64,000 nt of DNA from Candidatus Endomicrobiellum trichonymphae (GTDB taxonomy: Bacteria > Elusimicrobiota > Endomicrobiia > Endomicrobiales > Endomicrobiaceae): the NCBI RefSeq assembly GCF_002355835.1, contig NZ_AP017459.1, forward strand, positions 1,050,533 through 1,114,532, written 5' to 3'. Positions 37,097 to 45,822 of the stretch are shown here, in pieces; positions within the stretch are counted from its first letter, which is position 1, and the number at the start of each line of letters is the position of its first letter. Below the pieces are notes generated by a model. The model worked only from the letters and a program-made list of their open reading frames with translations, did no database searches and was not told the origin of the DNA. Made by a program: the position numbers and the translations under genes.

Positions 37097-37681
37097 TTAT
37101 TTTCTGCTGCCGGGTTTCACCGCGTTGCTGCCTGCCTTACACATTGGACATTCATCTTCTTTAAAACTTTTCACCTCAAGACTTAAAAGAGAAAACCTCG
37201 GAACTCCAAAATCAACTTTTCCTGCGCTTCTGTCAACAAGAGACACAACGGCAACCAACGCTTCGGCTCCAGCGGATTTAAGAGAATCTATGGCTTCTTT
37301 CGTTGAAAGACCCGTTGTTATAACATCTTCAACTACCAAAACTTTCTCATTTTTATCTACAAAAAAACCTCTTCTCAAGCTGACCTTACTATCAATTCTC
37401 TCGGTAAATATTGCCCGCACGCCTAAAGCCCTGCCCATTTCGTGTCCTATAATAACGCCGCCCAACGCGGGAGATACAACAACATCAACTTTTATATTAT
37501 TTTCTTTAATTTTCTTTGCAAGTTCTTCAGCAAGTCGAACGGCTTCTTTAGGATACTGCAAAATCAAAGCAGCCTGAAAATACATATCCGAATGAAGTCC
37601 GCTTGAAAGCTTAAAATGCCCGTTTAAAAGAGCTCTGTTTTTTTTGAACAGTTTTCTAAGTTCTTCTTGTCGCTGTCGCAT
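37097..37681 (-). CDS. pyrE: Orotate phosphoribosyltransferase (internal start of the fused frame)
   Basis: 194 residues from ATG 37681, with GAGGGAGG seven bases upstream. Converts orotate and PRPP to OMP. LNGHFKLSSGLHSDMYFQ binds substrate, SPALGGVIIGHEMGRALG follows, and VLVVEDVITTGLSTKEAI is the PRPP-binding motif. The end has CPMCKAG, a C-terminal Cys pair seen in some homologues. It directly follows pyrF in the pyr operon (2-base gap to the fused frame). Confidence 0.92.
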   Translation of the reverse strand: MRQRQEELRKLFKKNRALLNGHFKLSSGLHSDMYFQAALILQYPKEAVRLAEELAKKIKENNIKVDVVVSPALGGVIIGHEMGRALGVRAIFTERIDSKVSLRRGFFVDKNEKVLVVEDVITTGLSTKEAIDSLKSAGAEALVAVVSLVDRSAGKVDFGVPRFSLLSLEVKSFKEDECPMCKAGSNAVKPGSRK

Positions 37682-38323
37682 TTTTTTACCTCCCTCAACA
37701 GACTTTTCCCCCCCAAATACGTTTTTTGATCCCAAAAATATCAGAACAATTCCCATCATGATATTCAGTATCTTAACAACGATATCTGGCAAAATCGCAC
37801 CTGCAAACTTGCCGATAATAATTATAATAATCATAAATATAGGCGTTGTCAGCAAAAAACCAAATCCAAAAATACTTGCATCTTTCAAATCCATATCGCG
37901 TTTGCTCATTTCAAGCGAAAAAATTCCAGCAATAAACACGATGGTAATAGGATTTGCCGTATTCAATCCGAACAGCCAAATAAACAAATCATGTCCCCCA
38001 AAAGTATCGGAATTAACAGCATTTCCCGTTGTTGCGAACAATACTCCAAATACAATTAATATAATACCGACAATAATATCCAAAATCCGCTGGTATTGTT
38101 GTATTTTCTTCATAGCGGATACTGAAAGAACAGCTAAAAAAGTGTATATAAGGTCTGAAAGCGTTATACCCACGACACCCATAAGCAGTTTACTGACCGG
38201 CAAAGACAGCGACAGTCGAAAAACCAGCATACAAATAGGACCTATACTGCCTATCTGCAGCAAAAATCCTATTTTCAATCCTTCAAGTAATAACCTATTT
38301 GTTTTTCCTATTGAATATTTCAT
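37097..38323 (-). CDS. LysE-type translocator fused in frame to orotate phosphoribosyltransferase
   Basis: 408 residues. Residues 1-205 are a LysE/RhtB-type exporter with about six membrane helices (FLLQIGSIGPICMLVFRLSL, later NTANPITIVFIAGIFSL). From residue 215 a complete PyrE follows (see next entry). The joint is VFGGEKSVEGGKK, and the GG comes from a run of seven G on the coding strand; eight G would give a stop at once and separate the two proteins. Because a full ribosome site precedes the PyrE Met, I think the exporter and PyrE were separate genes and the read-through is recent or variable. Substrate of the exporter unknown. Confidence 0.75.
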   Translation of the reverse strand: MKYSIGKTNRLLLEGLKIGFLLQIGSIGPICMLVFRLSLSLPVSKLLMGVVGITLSDLIYTFLAVLSVSAMKKIQQYQRILDIIVGIILIVFGVLFATTGNAVNSDTFGGHDLFIWLFGLNTANPITIVFIAGIFSLEMSKRDMDLKDASIFGFGFLLTTPIFMIIIIIIGKFAGAILPDIVVKILNIMMGIVLIFLGSKNVFGGEKSVEGGKKMRQRQEELRKLFKKNRALLNGHFKLSSGLHSDMYFQAALILQYPKEAVRLAEELAKKIKENNIKVDVVVSPALGGVIIGHEMGRALGVRAIFTERIDSKVSLRRGFFVDKNEKVLVVEDVITTGLSTKEAIDSLKSAGAEALVAVVSLVDRSAGKVDFGVPRFSLLSLEVKSFKEDECPMCKAGSNAVKPGSRK

Positions 38324-38325
38324 AT

Positions 38326-38970
38326 TTAATCTTTCATTATACTCCCATAAATACTTTTTGCAGCTTCAGCAGGATTTACAGCTTCTAGTATTGGTCTTCC
38401 TACAACTATAAAATCCGCGCCTTCTTTAACTGCAGCTTCCGGAGTCGACACTCTTTTTTGATCATCGTCAGTCTTTGCGAGTCTGATACCTGGAGTTACA
38501 ACGTTAAATTCTTTTCCGCACTCTTTTTTTATAAGCCCTATTTCAAGCGGCGACGATATTACGCCGTCAATCCCACAGGTTTTTGCGAGTTTTGCTCTTT
38601 TTATAACTTCCTGCGGAACCGTAATTTGACTTGTTAAAACCGTTACCGCCCATATTCTGGGTCTGTTTTCGACGGATGTGGCAGCCTTAAGCATTTCTTC
38701 CCCACCTGTCGAATGAACAGTCAGACTAAAAACACCGAGTTCTTTCGCAGATTCAATAGAACGTTTTACGGTAGCGGGTATATCGTGAAACTTTAAATCC
38801 AAAAACACCTCTTTTCCACTGTCTTTTATCATCTTTACTACCTCTCTGCCGAACCTTAAAAACAACATCGGACCCACTTTATAAACGTCGACGTAAGAAG
38901 ACGTTTCTCTTATAAGTTTTTCAGCTTTTTTAAAATCGCAAACGTCTAATGCTAAAATAATTTTATTCAT
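38326..38970 (-). CDS. pyrF: Orotidine 5'-phosphate decarboxylase
   Basis: 214-residue TIM-barrel enzyme making UMP. LALDVCDFKKAEKL at the start, VFLDLKFHDIPATV (the Lys-Asp catalytic set), TVHSTGGEEML, VTPGIRLAKTDDDQKRV and DFIVVGRPI are all as expected for the shorter type I enzyme. It is two bases from the next gene of the operon. Confidence 0.97.
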   Translation of the reverse strand: MNKIILALDVCDFKKAEKLIRETSSYVDVYKVGPMLFLRFGREVVKMIKDSGKEVFLDLKFHDIPATVKRSIESAKELGVFSLTVHSTGGEEMLKAATSVENRPRIWAVTVLTSQITVPQEVIKRAKLAKTCGIDGVISSPLEIGLIKKECGKEFNVVTPGIRLAKTDDDQKRVSTPEAAVKEGADFIVVGRPILEAVNPAEAAKSIYGSIMKD

Positions 38971-39122
38971 TCATCTCCCCCAGTATAACTCAGATGCAAT
39001 AAACAAGCCAGCAGCTACTACTAAAAACAAAACTTTGAAAATCCATTATCTTTTTTAGATTTTTCAAAGTTTCGCGGCAAAGCCTCTCCGCTTTTCATAG
39101 TAACAGACTGCAATAAAAATCA

Positions 39123-40043
39123 TCAGGCATTTCTAACTTTGTTGATACTGCCGATTATTTTTTTTACGGATTTTATATTTTTTTCTTTCAATATATCCTC
39201 AATTCCATCAATAATTGCTATTAAGTTCCCGGGGGAAACTAAACTTGAACTTCCAACACTGACAGCCGCCGCTCCGGCAAGAATAAATTCAACGGCATCC
39301 TCCCCCATCATTATACCGCCGCAGCCTATAATAGGTATTTTTATGTCCTGATAAGCATCATACACACATCGTACCGACATAGGTTTTATGCAGGCACCCG
39401 ACATCCCACCTTTTACTGTGGAAAGTTTAGGTTTAAAAGTACGGATATCTACCGCCATAGCCGGATAAGTATTTGTAAGCGTTACTCCGTCAGCACCTGC
39501 ATTCTGTGCCGTTAACGCAAGTTCAGAAATATCAGTTACTAGCGGAGAAAGTTTCGCAATAACGGGAACTCTCGATACTTTTTTTACGCCTCTTATAACA
39601 TCCCGCATCAAAGGCAAATCATGGCAGACTATCTTCTTTTTCAAATTGGGACAAGACAAATTAAGTTCTATTGCCGATACGCCGTTTTGGCTGCTCAATA
39701 TTTTTACTGTCTCGACATATTCGCCCACTGCAGCTCCTGCAACACTTACTATTACAGGCACACCGATTTTGTTTAATTTTTCAAGAGGTTCTTCAATAAA
39801 AGCTCTAACGCCGATATTCTGCAAGCCTATGCTATTTAATATTCCGGATGCAACTTCGGCAATCCTCGGCTGCAAATTCCCCGCACGCGGTTCCAGAGTA
39901 ACAGTTTTTGTCACAACCCCACCGAGTCTTTTTAAAGGAATTAAATCTGCAAGTTCATAACCGTAGCCAAAAGTACCCGATGCCGTAAGTACGGGATTTT
40001 TCAATTTAATTCCTGCAAAATTTACACTTAAATCTGGTATCAT
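39123..40043 (-). CDS. pyrD: Dihydroorotate dehydrogenase, class 1B catalytic subunit
   Basis: 306-residue FMN enzyme. LKNPVLTASGTFGYG, ELNLSCPNLKKK (catalytic-loop region with Cys), VIAKLSPLV, TLTNTYPAMAVD and GCGGIMMGEDAVEF mark the family. Class 1B enzymes work with PyrK and NAD; pyrK lies upstream in the operon but is separated by the restriction-modification pair. Its ATG (40041-40043) overlaps the stop codon that the endonuclease gene would have if its frame were restored. Confidence 0.95.
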   Translation of the reverse strand: MIPDLSVNFAGIKLKNPVLTASGTFGYGYELADLIPLKRLGGVVTKTVTLEPRAGNLQPRIAEVASGILNSIGLQNIGVRAFIEEPLEKLNKIGVPVIVSVAGAAVGEYVETVKILSSQNGVSAIELNLSCPNLKKKIVCHDLPLMRDVIRGVKKVSRVPVIAKLSPLVTDISELALTAQNAGADGVTLTNTYPAMAVDIRTFKPKLSTVKGGMSGACIKPMSVRCVYDAYQDIKIPIIGCGGIMMGEDAVEFILAGAAAVSVGSSSLVSPGNLIAIIDGIEDILKEKNIKSVKKIIGSINKVRNA

Positions 40044-40841
40044 TCTATTCCGCTATCTTCCACTATCTTAAAACTTTCAGAACGAATAAGTTTAATACTG
40101 TTATAATCATCCGGATTTATAAATTCAAACTGCCATATTGAATAAGTATTGCTACTTATCGCCTTTTCAAAAAATAATATGACTATTTTCTTGTTTGTTG
40201 TTTTCTGCCATTGCCTATAGGGGGGGGGGGTAAAACAACTGTCGGATAATTATATTTGCAGCTTCAAAAGATTTTGCCTCAATCAAAACTACTTGTCCCT
40301 TCCCCTCATAACCAGCATCGACTTCTGTCTGGACACTTTTTACATTTATTTTTTGTTTGTTGATAGTAAAACTAAAAGAAGGAGTATACTTTCTGCCTCT
40401 TATAGTTAAAACCAATGAATTATCGTTCATAAAAGTACGGATTAAACTGCTTGCATAAGCGTAGTCTAAATGTTGCATTTCCGAATTGCCTATTTTAGAT
40501 GCATCTAAAATAAAATCAAGTTTAGATGAATATATTTTGGTTCCCATATTGATTTTAGGAATATCAACATATCCCTCGCCTTTTATTATGTTGTAACAAC
40601 CGTTTTTTACTGGCAGCAAAAACAAGTTATTACTAATAAAAATATCAGGACGCTTTTCTCTTGTATCCTGTTTGCATAAAATACGAACTTCTCTTTCACT
40701 TGTTTTTTTAAATTTTTGACACGATTTTTTTATCTGATCCGCATTCAGAATAAAAGGTGATTTGTTAAAGGCATGCTCAAGTATTTTCCAATCTTCACAA
40801 ATTTTTAACCAAGCTCTGTTACAGGACTCGCTACGAGACAT
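40040..40841 (-). pseudogene. Type II restriction endonuclease, interrupted at a C11 tract (possibly phase-variable)
   Basis: The open frame from ATG 40841 ends prematurely at 40215 after FYPPPL, directly in a run of eleven C on the coding strand. With ten C it would continue for about 57 codons (YRQWQK, FFEKAISSNTYSIWQFEFIN, ending SGIE) to TGA at 40040-40042, giving ~267 residues. The part VDAGYEGKGQVVLIEAK fits a PD-(D/E)xK nuclease core (Asp ... Glu-x-Lys). It overlaps the methyltransferase end by 11 bases. No close named enzyme recognised. Either a phase-off allele or a pseudogene. Confidence 0.75.
40220..40230. repeat. Poly-G(11) tract in the endonuclease gene
   Basis: Eleven G on the plus strand (C on the coding strand). 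It is precisely the point where the endonuclease frame is lost. Confidence 0.9.
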
Positions 40842-41762
40842 TATTTTTTACCTTTTTTGAATTCTTTTTCTGCGAAGTTCTTTTCCTACTTACATATTTT
40901 GCTTTGGGTTCAAGCAAAAAAGGTTGCACAGAACTACAATTTATTTTATCAGTTTCTGCAGCGCCTATTTTATATTCATTTAAATTTTCAAATCTTTTTA
41001 CGGATAACTCCAAGTATCGCTTTTCCTTATCTATGCCGATAAACATCCTGCCGTTTGTTACTGCCGCAATTCCTGTAGTTGAACTCCCTGTAAAAGGATC
41101 TAATATAATGTCACCTGCTTCCGTACTTGCAAGAACAATTCTTTTAAGCAGATCTAACGGTTTCTGAGTAGGGTGCTTCCCAAATATTTTTTCGGAAGGG
41201 TTAGGAGTTCCTATAGACCATACGCTTCTCATCTGTGACCCGTCTTTTTTAAGCAGATCTTCTTTCCATTGTCCCTTTTTCATCAAATCATAATTAAATA
41301 TATGTCTACTTTTTTTTCTTTTCTCGACCAAATTATTGTTTCATGACTTGCGGTAAAAAAACGACAGCTTAAATTCGGCGCTGCATTTGGTTTAAACCAA
41401 ATTATATCGTTTAAAAAGTGATACCCGTTAATTTCCAAAGCAACACCGCATTGATAAATGGAATGATATGTACCGCTTACCCAAATTGTACCGTTAGGTT
41501 TTAAGACTCTTTTACACGCTTTTAGCCATGCAATATGAAATTCTAAATTTTTCTCTGTTCCACCGCCTAAATCCCAATCTCCTTTTTTCACACTTACCCT
41601 CTTTCCCGCATAACATGTAAAAGAACCGTTTGATAAAAAATAAGGAGGATCCGCAAATATCATATTTACAGAATCTATAGGCAGTAATTTTAAAATTTCA
41701 ATACAATCTCCATTATATAGCGTAAATTTTTTTTTTGAATAATATTTTCTAGTTGCAGTCAT
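40831..41762 (-). pseudogene. Beta-class N6-adenine DNA methyltransferase (DpnA/HinfI-like), interrupted at an A8 tract
   Basis: The first frame (41762 to 41283) carries YNGDCIEILKLLP, FADPPYFLSNGS (motif IV), SVKKGDWD, and KPNAAPNLSCRFFTASHETIIW. The second (from ~41331 to 40831) continues with SRHIFNYDLMKKGQWKED, GKHPTQKPLDLLKRI and ILDPFTGSSTTG (motif I). The two join if the run of eight A (T8 at 41310-41317 on plus) were nine, giving one ~310-residue protein with the motif order IV-...-I of the beta group. All catalytic motifs are intact. Family members methylate adenine in sites such as GATC or GANTC; specificity here unknown. Phase-off allele or fresh pseudogene. Confidence 0.85.
41310..41317. 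repeat. Poly-T(8) tract (A8 on coding strand) at the methyltransferase break
   Basis: The reading frame of the methyltransferase changes exactly here. Nine A would restore WSRKEKKSRHIFNYD. Confidence 0.8.
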
Positions 41763-41955
41763 TACAATTCAACTTTTAATTTTCTGCCTCACTTACGGTA
41801 AAAAATTTCCTTTTTTTCTTCTATAAGTTTATCTCTCTGAAGTTCCTACATGCCGTCAATCAAGCAATAAACAATATAACTGCTTAAATTCATAATAAAC
41901 CTATTGAAGCGCATTCGTAGAGCATCATAAATTTACCATTTTTAATCCCAGTATT

Positions 41956-42831
41956 TCATAATTCTACATCTTTTATTTCAAAAACCGGGCCATCCTTACA
42001 AGTCAATTTATTCTCCCCGTTTATTTTTACGGCACAGCCTTGACAATTCCCTATACCACACGCCATCTTTTTCTCAAGACAGACAAAACCTTTTACATTT
42101 TTTTCTTTAGCAATCTGCAAAACCTTCTTAAGCATAGGAACAGGTCCGCATGCAAACAACGTATCGACATCTTTTAAATTCTCTGACAGAACGTCGGTAA
42201 TATAACCTTTATATCCTTTTGAACCATCTTCCGTAGAAACAACGATCTTCCAACCCATTTTTTCAAATTTATCAAGACACAACAAATCTTTTTTTGAACG
42301 CACGCCGTAATAGAGAATACCTTTTCTACTCAATTTAGTGGCAAGAAAGTGAACTGACGCTATTCCTGTACCACCGGCAACGATGACAGGATTAAAATCT
42401 ATATCTCCAGACTTTTGATATGACTTTTTTCCGTAAGAGTCGAAAGAAGCGCGGGACAAAAACTTTGAGGAGGCATTCGAAGTTAAACCGTACCCTCTGC
42501 CCAGAGGACCTAGCATTTTAATCTCATCACAACCGTCTTTCCCCTCTCCTCTGCGGGAGATAACCCTACCGGAGGAGCGTCCCATTTCAGACAAAATTTT
42601 TGTGCCTTTGCCAACAACACTATATAAAAAACTTATAGTACCTTTTTCAACGCAATGAATACTAATAGGGCGACGCAAAAAAACTTCCAGAATGTCAATC
42701 ATAAAAAACTGTCCCGGATAACAATATTTAGAAATAGCATCCGCTTTAACTTTCAATTCAAAATAACCGGCACAGATTTCTTTATTGGAAATTATTTTAT
42801 AACTTTTATCGAATCTTTTTGACGTACACAT
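41956..42831 (-). CDS. pyrK: Dihydroorotate dehydrogenase electron-transfer subunit
   Basis: 291 residues; links PyrD to NAD through FAD and a 2Fe-2S cluster. YPGQFFMIDI and RRPISIH bind FAD, IVAGGTGIASVHFLA the NAD side, ACGPVPMLKKV follows, and the cluster ligands are in CLEKKMACGIGNCQGC and the final CKDGPVF. It is ~35 residues longer than usual: extra residues stand between LSEMG and IKMLGPLG (SSGRVISRRGEGKDGCDE) and between GYGLT and PVIVAGG (about 28 residues), looking like in-frame insertions in surface loops. Probably still functional. Confidence 0.93.
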   Translation of the reverse strand: MCTSKRFDKSYKIISNKEICAGYFELKVKADAISKYCYPGQFFMIDILEVFLRRPISIHCVEKGTISFLYSVVGKGTKILSEMGRSSGRVISRRGEGKDGCDEIKMLGPLGRGYGLTSNASSKFLSRASFDSYGKKSYQKSGDIDFNPVIVAGGTGIASVHFLATKLSRKGILYYGVRSKKDLLCLDKFEKMGWKIVVSTEDGSKGYKGYITDVLSENLKDVDTLFACGPVPMLKKVLQIAKEKNVKGFVCLEKKMACGIGNCQGCAVKINGENKLTCKDGPVFEIKDVEL

Positions 42832-43074
42832 ATACCCTCATCTCTATTCTTTCTTTCAAGCGAAAGGGAATAAAAGAGCGAAGAAAAACAACAATATAAA
42901 AACACTCAATATTTTAAATCAAGCTAATAAATAAAGTACGGACTTTTTGTTTTTGAAACGACACCTGCATAATCAAAAGTGTAAATTAGGAAGCGTATAA
43001 GCCTAATCATACAGGACACAATCATAAGTGGGGCAATATCCGCTTACGTTTAAATACAAAAAAAGACAATGCTT

Positions 43075-44343
43075 TTAAACCTGCCAAACTATATTTCCCC
43101 CCACTATAGTCATAACCGCACCACCTTTAAATTTTCTTCCAATAAAAGGAGAGTTCTTACTTTTTGAAACTATATTTTCTTTTTTAAACTCATAAGAATA
43201 TTTCATATCTATTATCGTAATATCGGCAATATTTCCTTCTTTAAGAGTGCCTCTTCCCTCAAGGTTAAAAATCTTTGCAGGGTTTGAAGTCATTTTTGAC
43301 AACGCTTTAGAAAGACTTAAAACACCGCTATCAACAAGTTCATTTAAAATAAGACTTAAAATTGTTTCAAAACCTATAATCCCAAATGGAGCCAGATCAA
43401 ACTCTCTGTTTTTTTCTTCTTCCATGTGCGGAGCATGGTCTGTAGCTATGCAATCTATCGTACCGTCTGCAAGACCTTGTTTTATGGCATCTACATCCTC
43501 CTGTCTTCTCAAAGGAGGATTCATTTTTGTATTAGTATTATAACCTTTTACGATATCATCAGTTAAAGTAAAATAATGCGGACAAGTTTCCGCAGTAACT
43601 TTTATACTCTTTTTCTTTGCCTGCCTTATCAGTTCAACTGAACCCGCGGTGGAAACGTGCGCAATATGAAGATAACCTCCCGTGAGATCCGCGAGCATTA
43701 TATCGCGGCTTATTATAACTTCTTCAGCCTGTTTTGGAATACCTCTTAAACCCAGCATCATAGAATTTTTCCCTTCGTTCATTACGCCGTTTTTACTTAA
43801 CTCTTTATCCTCGCCATGCGAAATAACGGGAAGTTTAAACATTTTTGTATATTCCAAAGTTCGACGCATTATCTGCGAATTCGCTATCGGAAGACCATCG
43901 TCGCTTACCGCAACAATACCCGCTTTTTTAAGAACTCCTATTTCAGAAATCTCCACACCATGCGATCCTTTAGTAGCGCATCCTATCGGGAAAACATTTA
44001 CGAGTCCCTCTTTTTGAGCCTTAAGAAGAACAAACTCGACTGTCGGGGCGTTATCAATAACAGGTTTGGTATTTGGCATGCAGAAAACAGTTGTTATCCC
44101 ACCTTTTGCAGCAGAACGCGTCCCTGTATAAATAGTCTCTTTTCTTTCCTCGCCGGGTTCTCTAAGATGAGAATGAATATCAATAAGTCCCGGAACGGCA
44201 ATTTTTCCTCTACCATCAACAACTTTATCGGCATCACCTAAAAATTTTGATACGATTCTGCCGTTTTCAACAAAAATATCTCCGATTAAATCTCTATTCT
44301 GTAATGGATCGATTATTTTAATATCTTTAATCTGAAGACGCAT
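43075..44343 (-). CDS. pyrC: Dihydroorotase (class I)
   Basis: 422-residue zinc amidohydrolase closing carbamoyl-aspartate to dihydroorotate. VPGLIDIHSHLREPGEE holds the first metal ligands, TVFCMPNTKP the substrate block, VISHGEDKEL and HIAHVSTAGSVEL further His ligands, and CIATDHAPHMEEEK the catalytic Asp. Overlaps pyrB by 17 bases, so co-translated. Confidence 0.96.
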   Translation of the reverse strand: MRLQIKDIKIIDPLQNRDLIGDIFVENGRIVSKFLGDADKVVDGRGKIAVPGLIDIHSHLREPGEERKETIYTGTRSAAKGGITTVFCMPNTKPVIDNAPTVEFVLLKAQKEGLVNVFPIGCATKGSHGVEISEIGVLKKAGIVAVSDDGLPIANSQIMRRTLEYTKMFKLPVISHGEDKELSKNGVMNEGKNSMMLGLRGIPKQAEEVIISRDIMLADLTGGYLHIAHVSTAGSVELIRQAKKKSIKVTAETCPHYFTLTDDIVKGYNTNTKMNPPLRRQEDVDAIKQGLADGTIDCIATDHAPHMEEEKNREFDLAPFGIIGFETILSLILNELVDSGVLSLSKALSKMTSNPAKIFNLEGRGTLKEGNIADITIIDMKYSYEFKKENIVSKSKNSPFIGRKFKGGAVMTIVGGNIVWQV

Positions 44344-45265
44344 TTTTCCTCTTGGGCTTTAAAAGACATAAAACCGCCATTCTCACTGCTATTCCGTTTG
44401 TAACCTGCTCGTTAATTACGGCATTAGGACTGTCCGCAACATCGGAAGATATTTCTATCCCCCTGTTCATAGGGCCGGGATGCATAATTAAAACACCAGG
44501 TTTTGCCATAGCAAGCCTTTCTTCTGTCACCTGATAAAGCTCTACATACTCATGAACTGATGGAAATAAATTTTCCTGTTGTCGTTCAAGCTGTATTCTT
44601 AAAATATTTACAACATCGACTTTTTTAATAGCCTCATTTAAATCGTAATAAACTTTTACGCCTAAATCCTCAATATTTGACGGAATCAAAGTTGGCGGAC
44701 CTACAACTGCAATTTCCGCCCCCATTTTTATCAGCGCCCAAATATTTGATTTTGCCACTCTTGAGTGTAGAATATCGCCTACGAGCAATACTTTTAATCC
44801 CTCAATTTTTTTCTTCTTTTCATACATAGTATATAAATCAAGAAGACCTTGTGTAGGATGTTCGTGAAAGCCGTCACCTGCATTTATTATAGATGCATTG
44901 AGATTTCTTGCAAGTATATCTGGCGCTCCCGCCAGAGAATGTCTGATGATCAGGTAATCCGCTTTCATTGCTTCAAGAGTTTTGCCAGTATCTATAAGAC
45001 TTTCACCTTTAACAATACTTGAGGTATTCACCGTAACGTTTACAACATCGGCAGAAAGTCTCTTTGCGGCAATTTCAAATGAGTTCCTTGTGCGGGTGGA
45101 AGGTTCATAAAAAAGCGTTACTACAGTTTTACCGACTAATGTCGGAACTTTTTTAACAGATCTTGTAAAAAGACTTTTAAAAGGTCCTACTGAATCCAAA
45201 ATTGTTTGCAAGTCTTTTTTGCCTAAATGTTCAAGACCAAGCAGGTCTTTACAGTTAAGAGACAT
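44327..45265 (-). CDS. pyrB: Aspartate carbamoyltransferase catalytic subunit
   Basis: 312 residues. First committed step of pyrimidine synthesis. LFYEPSTRTRNSFEIAAKRL is the carbamoyl-phosphate site, HEHPTQGLLDLYT and VLLVGDILHSRVAKSN follow, then VMHPGPMNRGIEI-type LIMHPGPMNRGIEI. No pyrI regulatory subunit is present, as expected when pyrR leads the operon. Starts 22 bases after pyrR. Confidence 0.97.
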   Translation of the reverse strand: MSLNCKDLLGLEHLGKKDLQTILDSVGPFKSLFTRSVKKVPTLVGKTVVTLFYEPSTRTRNSFEIAAKRLSADVVNVTVNTSSIVKGESLIDTGKTLEAMKADYLIIRHSLAGAPDILARNLNASIINAGDGFHEHPTQGLLDLYTMYEKKKKIEGLKVLLVGDILHSRVAKSNIWALIKMGAEIAVVGPPTLIPSNIEDLGVKVYYDLNEAIKKVDVVNILRIQLERQQENLFPSVHEYVELYQVTEERLAMAKPGVLIMHPGPMNRGIEISSDVADSPNAVINEQVTNGIAVRMAVLCLLKPKRKNASSD

Positions 45266-45287
45266 TCTCTATTCCTCTGTAATACCG

Positions 45288-45821
45288 TTACTTTATAAAT
45301 GTAACTCTATCCACCCCATCTGTTTCTTTACATTCAACTTTTATTAATTCTTCGCTCTGATACCTTATTCCTATATATTTTGCTTCTATGGGAAGTTCCC
45401 GAAATCCTCTATCTATCAAAACCGCAAGTTGAATAGATTTAGGTCTACCGAAATCCATTAAAACGTCTAAAGCCGCTCGCACTGTTCTTCCGGTATAAAG
45501 GACATCGTCAATCAAAATTATATTTTTCCGACTAGTGTCAAAAGGTATAACGGTATCTTTTATACCAGGTATTTTTGAACCGAGATCATCAAGATCGTCT
45601 CTGTAAAGCGTAATATCCAAAGTTCCAAAAGGAATTAGAGATCTACCGATTCCTGCAAGTTTTGCAATTTCAGCGAGAATTCTTTTCGCCAGGAATACGC
45701 CTTTATTTTGTATTCCTATAATTGCAACTTCGCGAATATTTTTATTGTTATCAGAAATTTCCCTTGAAATTTTACTAACCGCACTCTGAAAAGACTTAGA
45801 ATCGAGTATAATGTCCGACAT
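45288..45821 (-). CDS. pyrR: PyrR bifunctional regulator/uracil phosphoribosyltransferase
   Basis: 177 residues with the PRPP loop ILIDDVLYTGRTVRAALD, IGIQNKGVFLAKR near the N-terminus and QLAVLIDRGFRELPI. In many bacteria PyrR binds pyr mRNA and causes UMP-dependent attenuation, with weak UPRTase activity. Its place in front of pyrBC agrees with this role, but I could not identify an attenuator, and the gene follows purE with a 1-base gap, so any such control would act within a longer transcript. Confidence 0.95.
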   Translation of the reverse strand: MSDIILDSKSFQSAVSKISREISDNNKNIREVAIIGIQNKGVFLAKRILAEIAKLAGIGRSLIPFGTLDITLYRDDLDDLGSKIPGIKDTVIPFDTSRKNIILIDDVLYTGRTVRAALDVLMDFGRPKSIQLAVLIDRGFRELPIEAKYIGIRYQSEELIKVECKETDGVDRVTFIK

Positions 45822-45822
45822 T

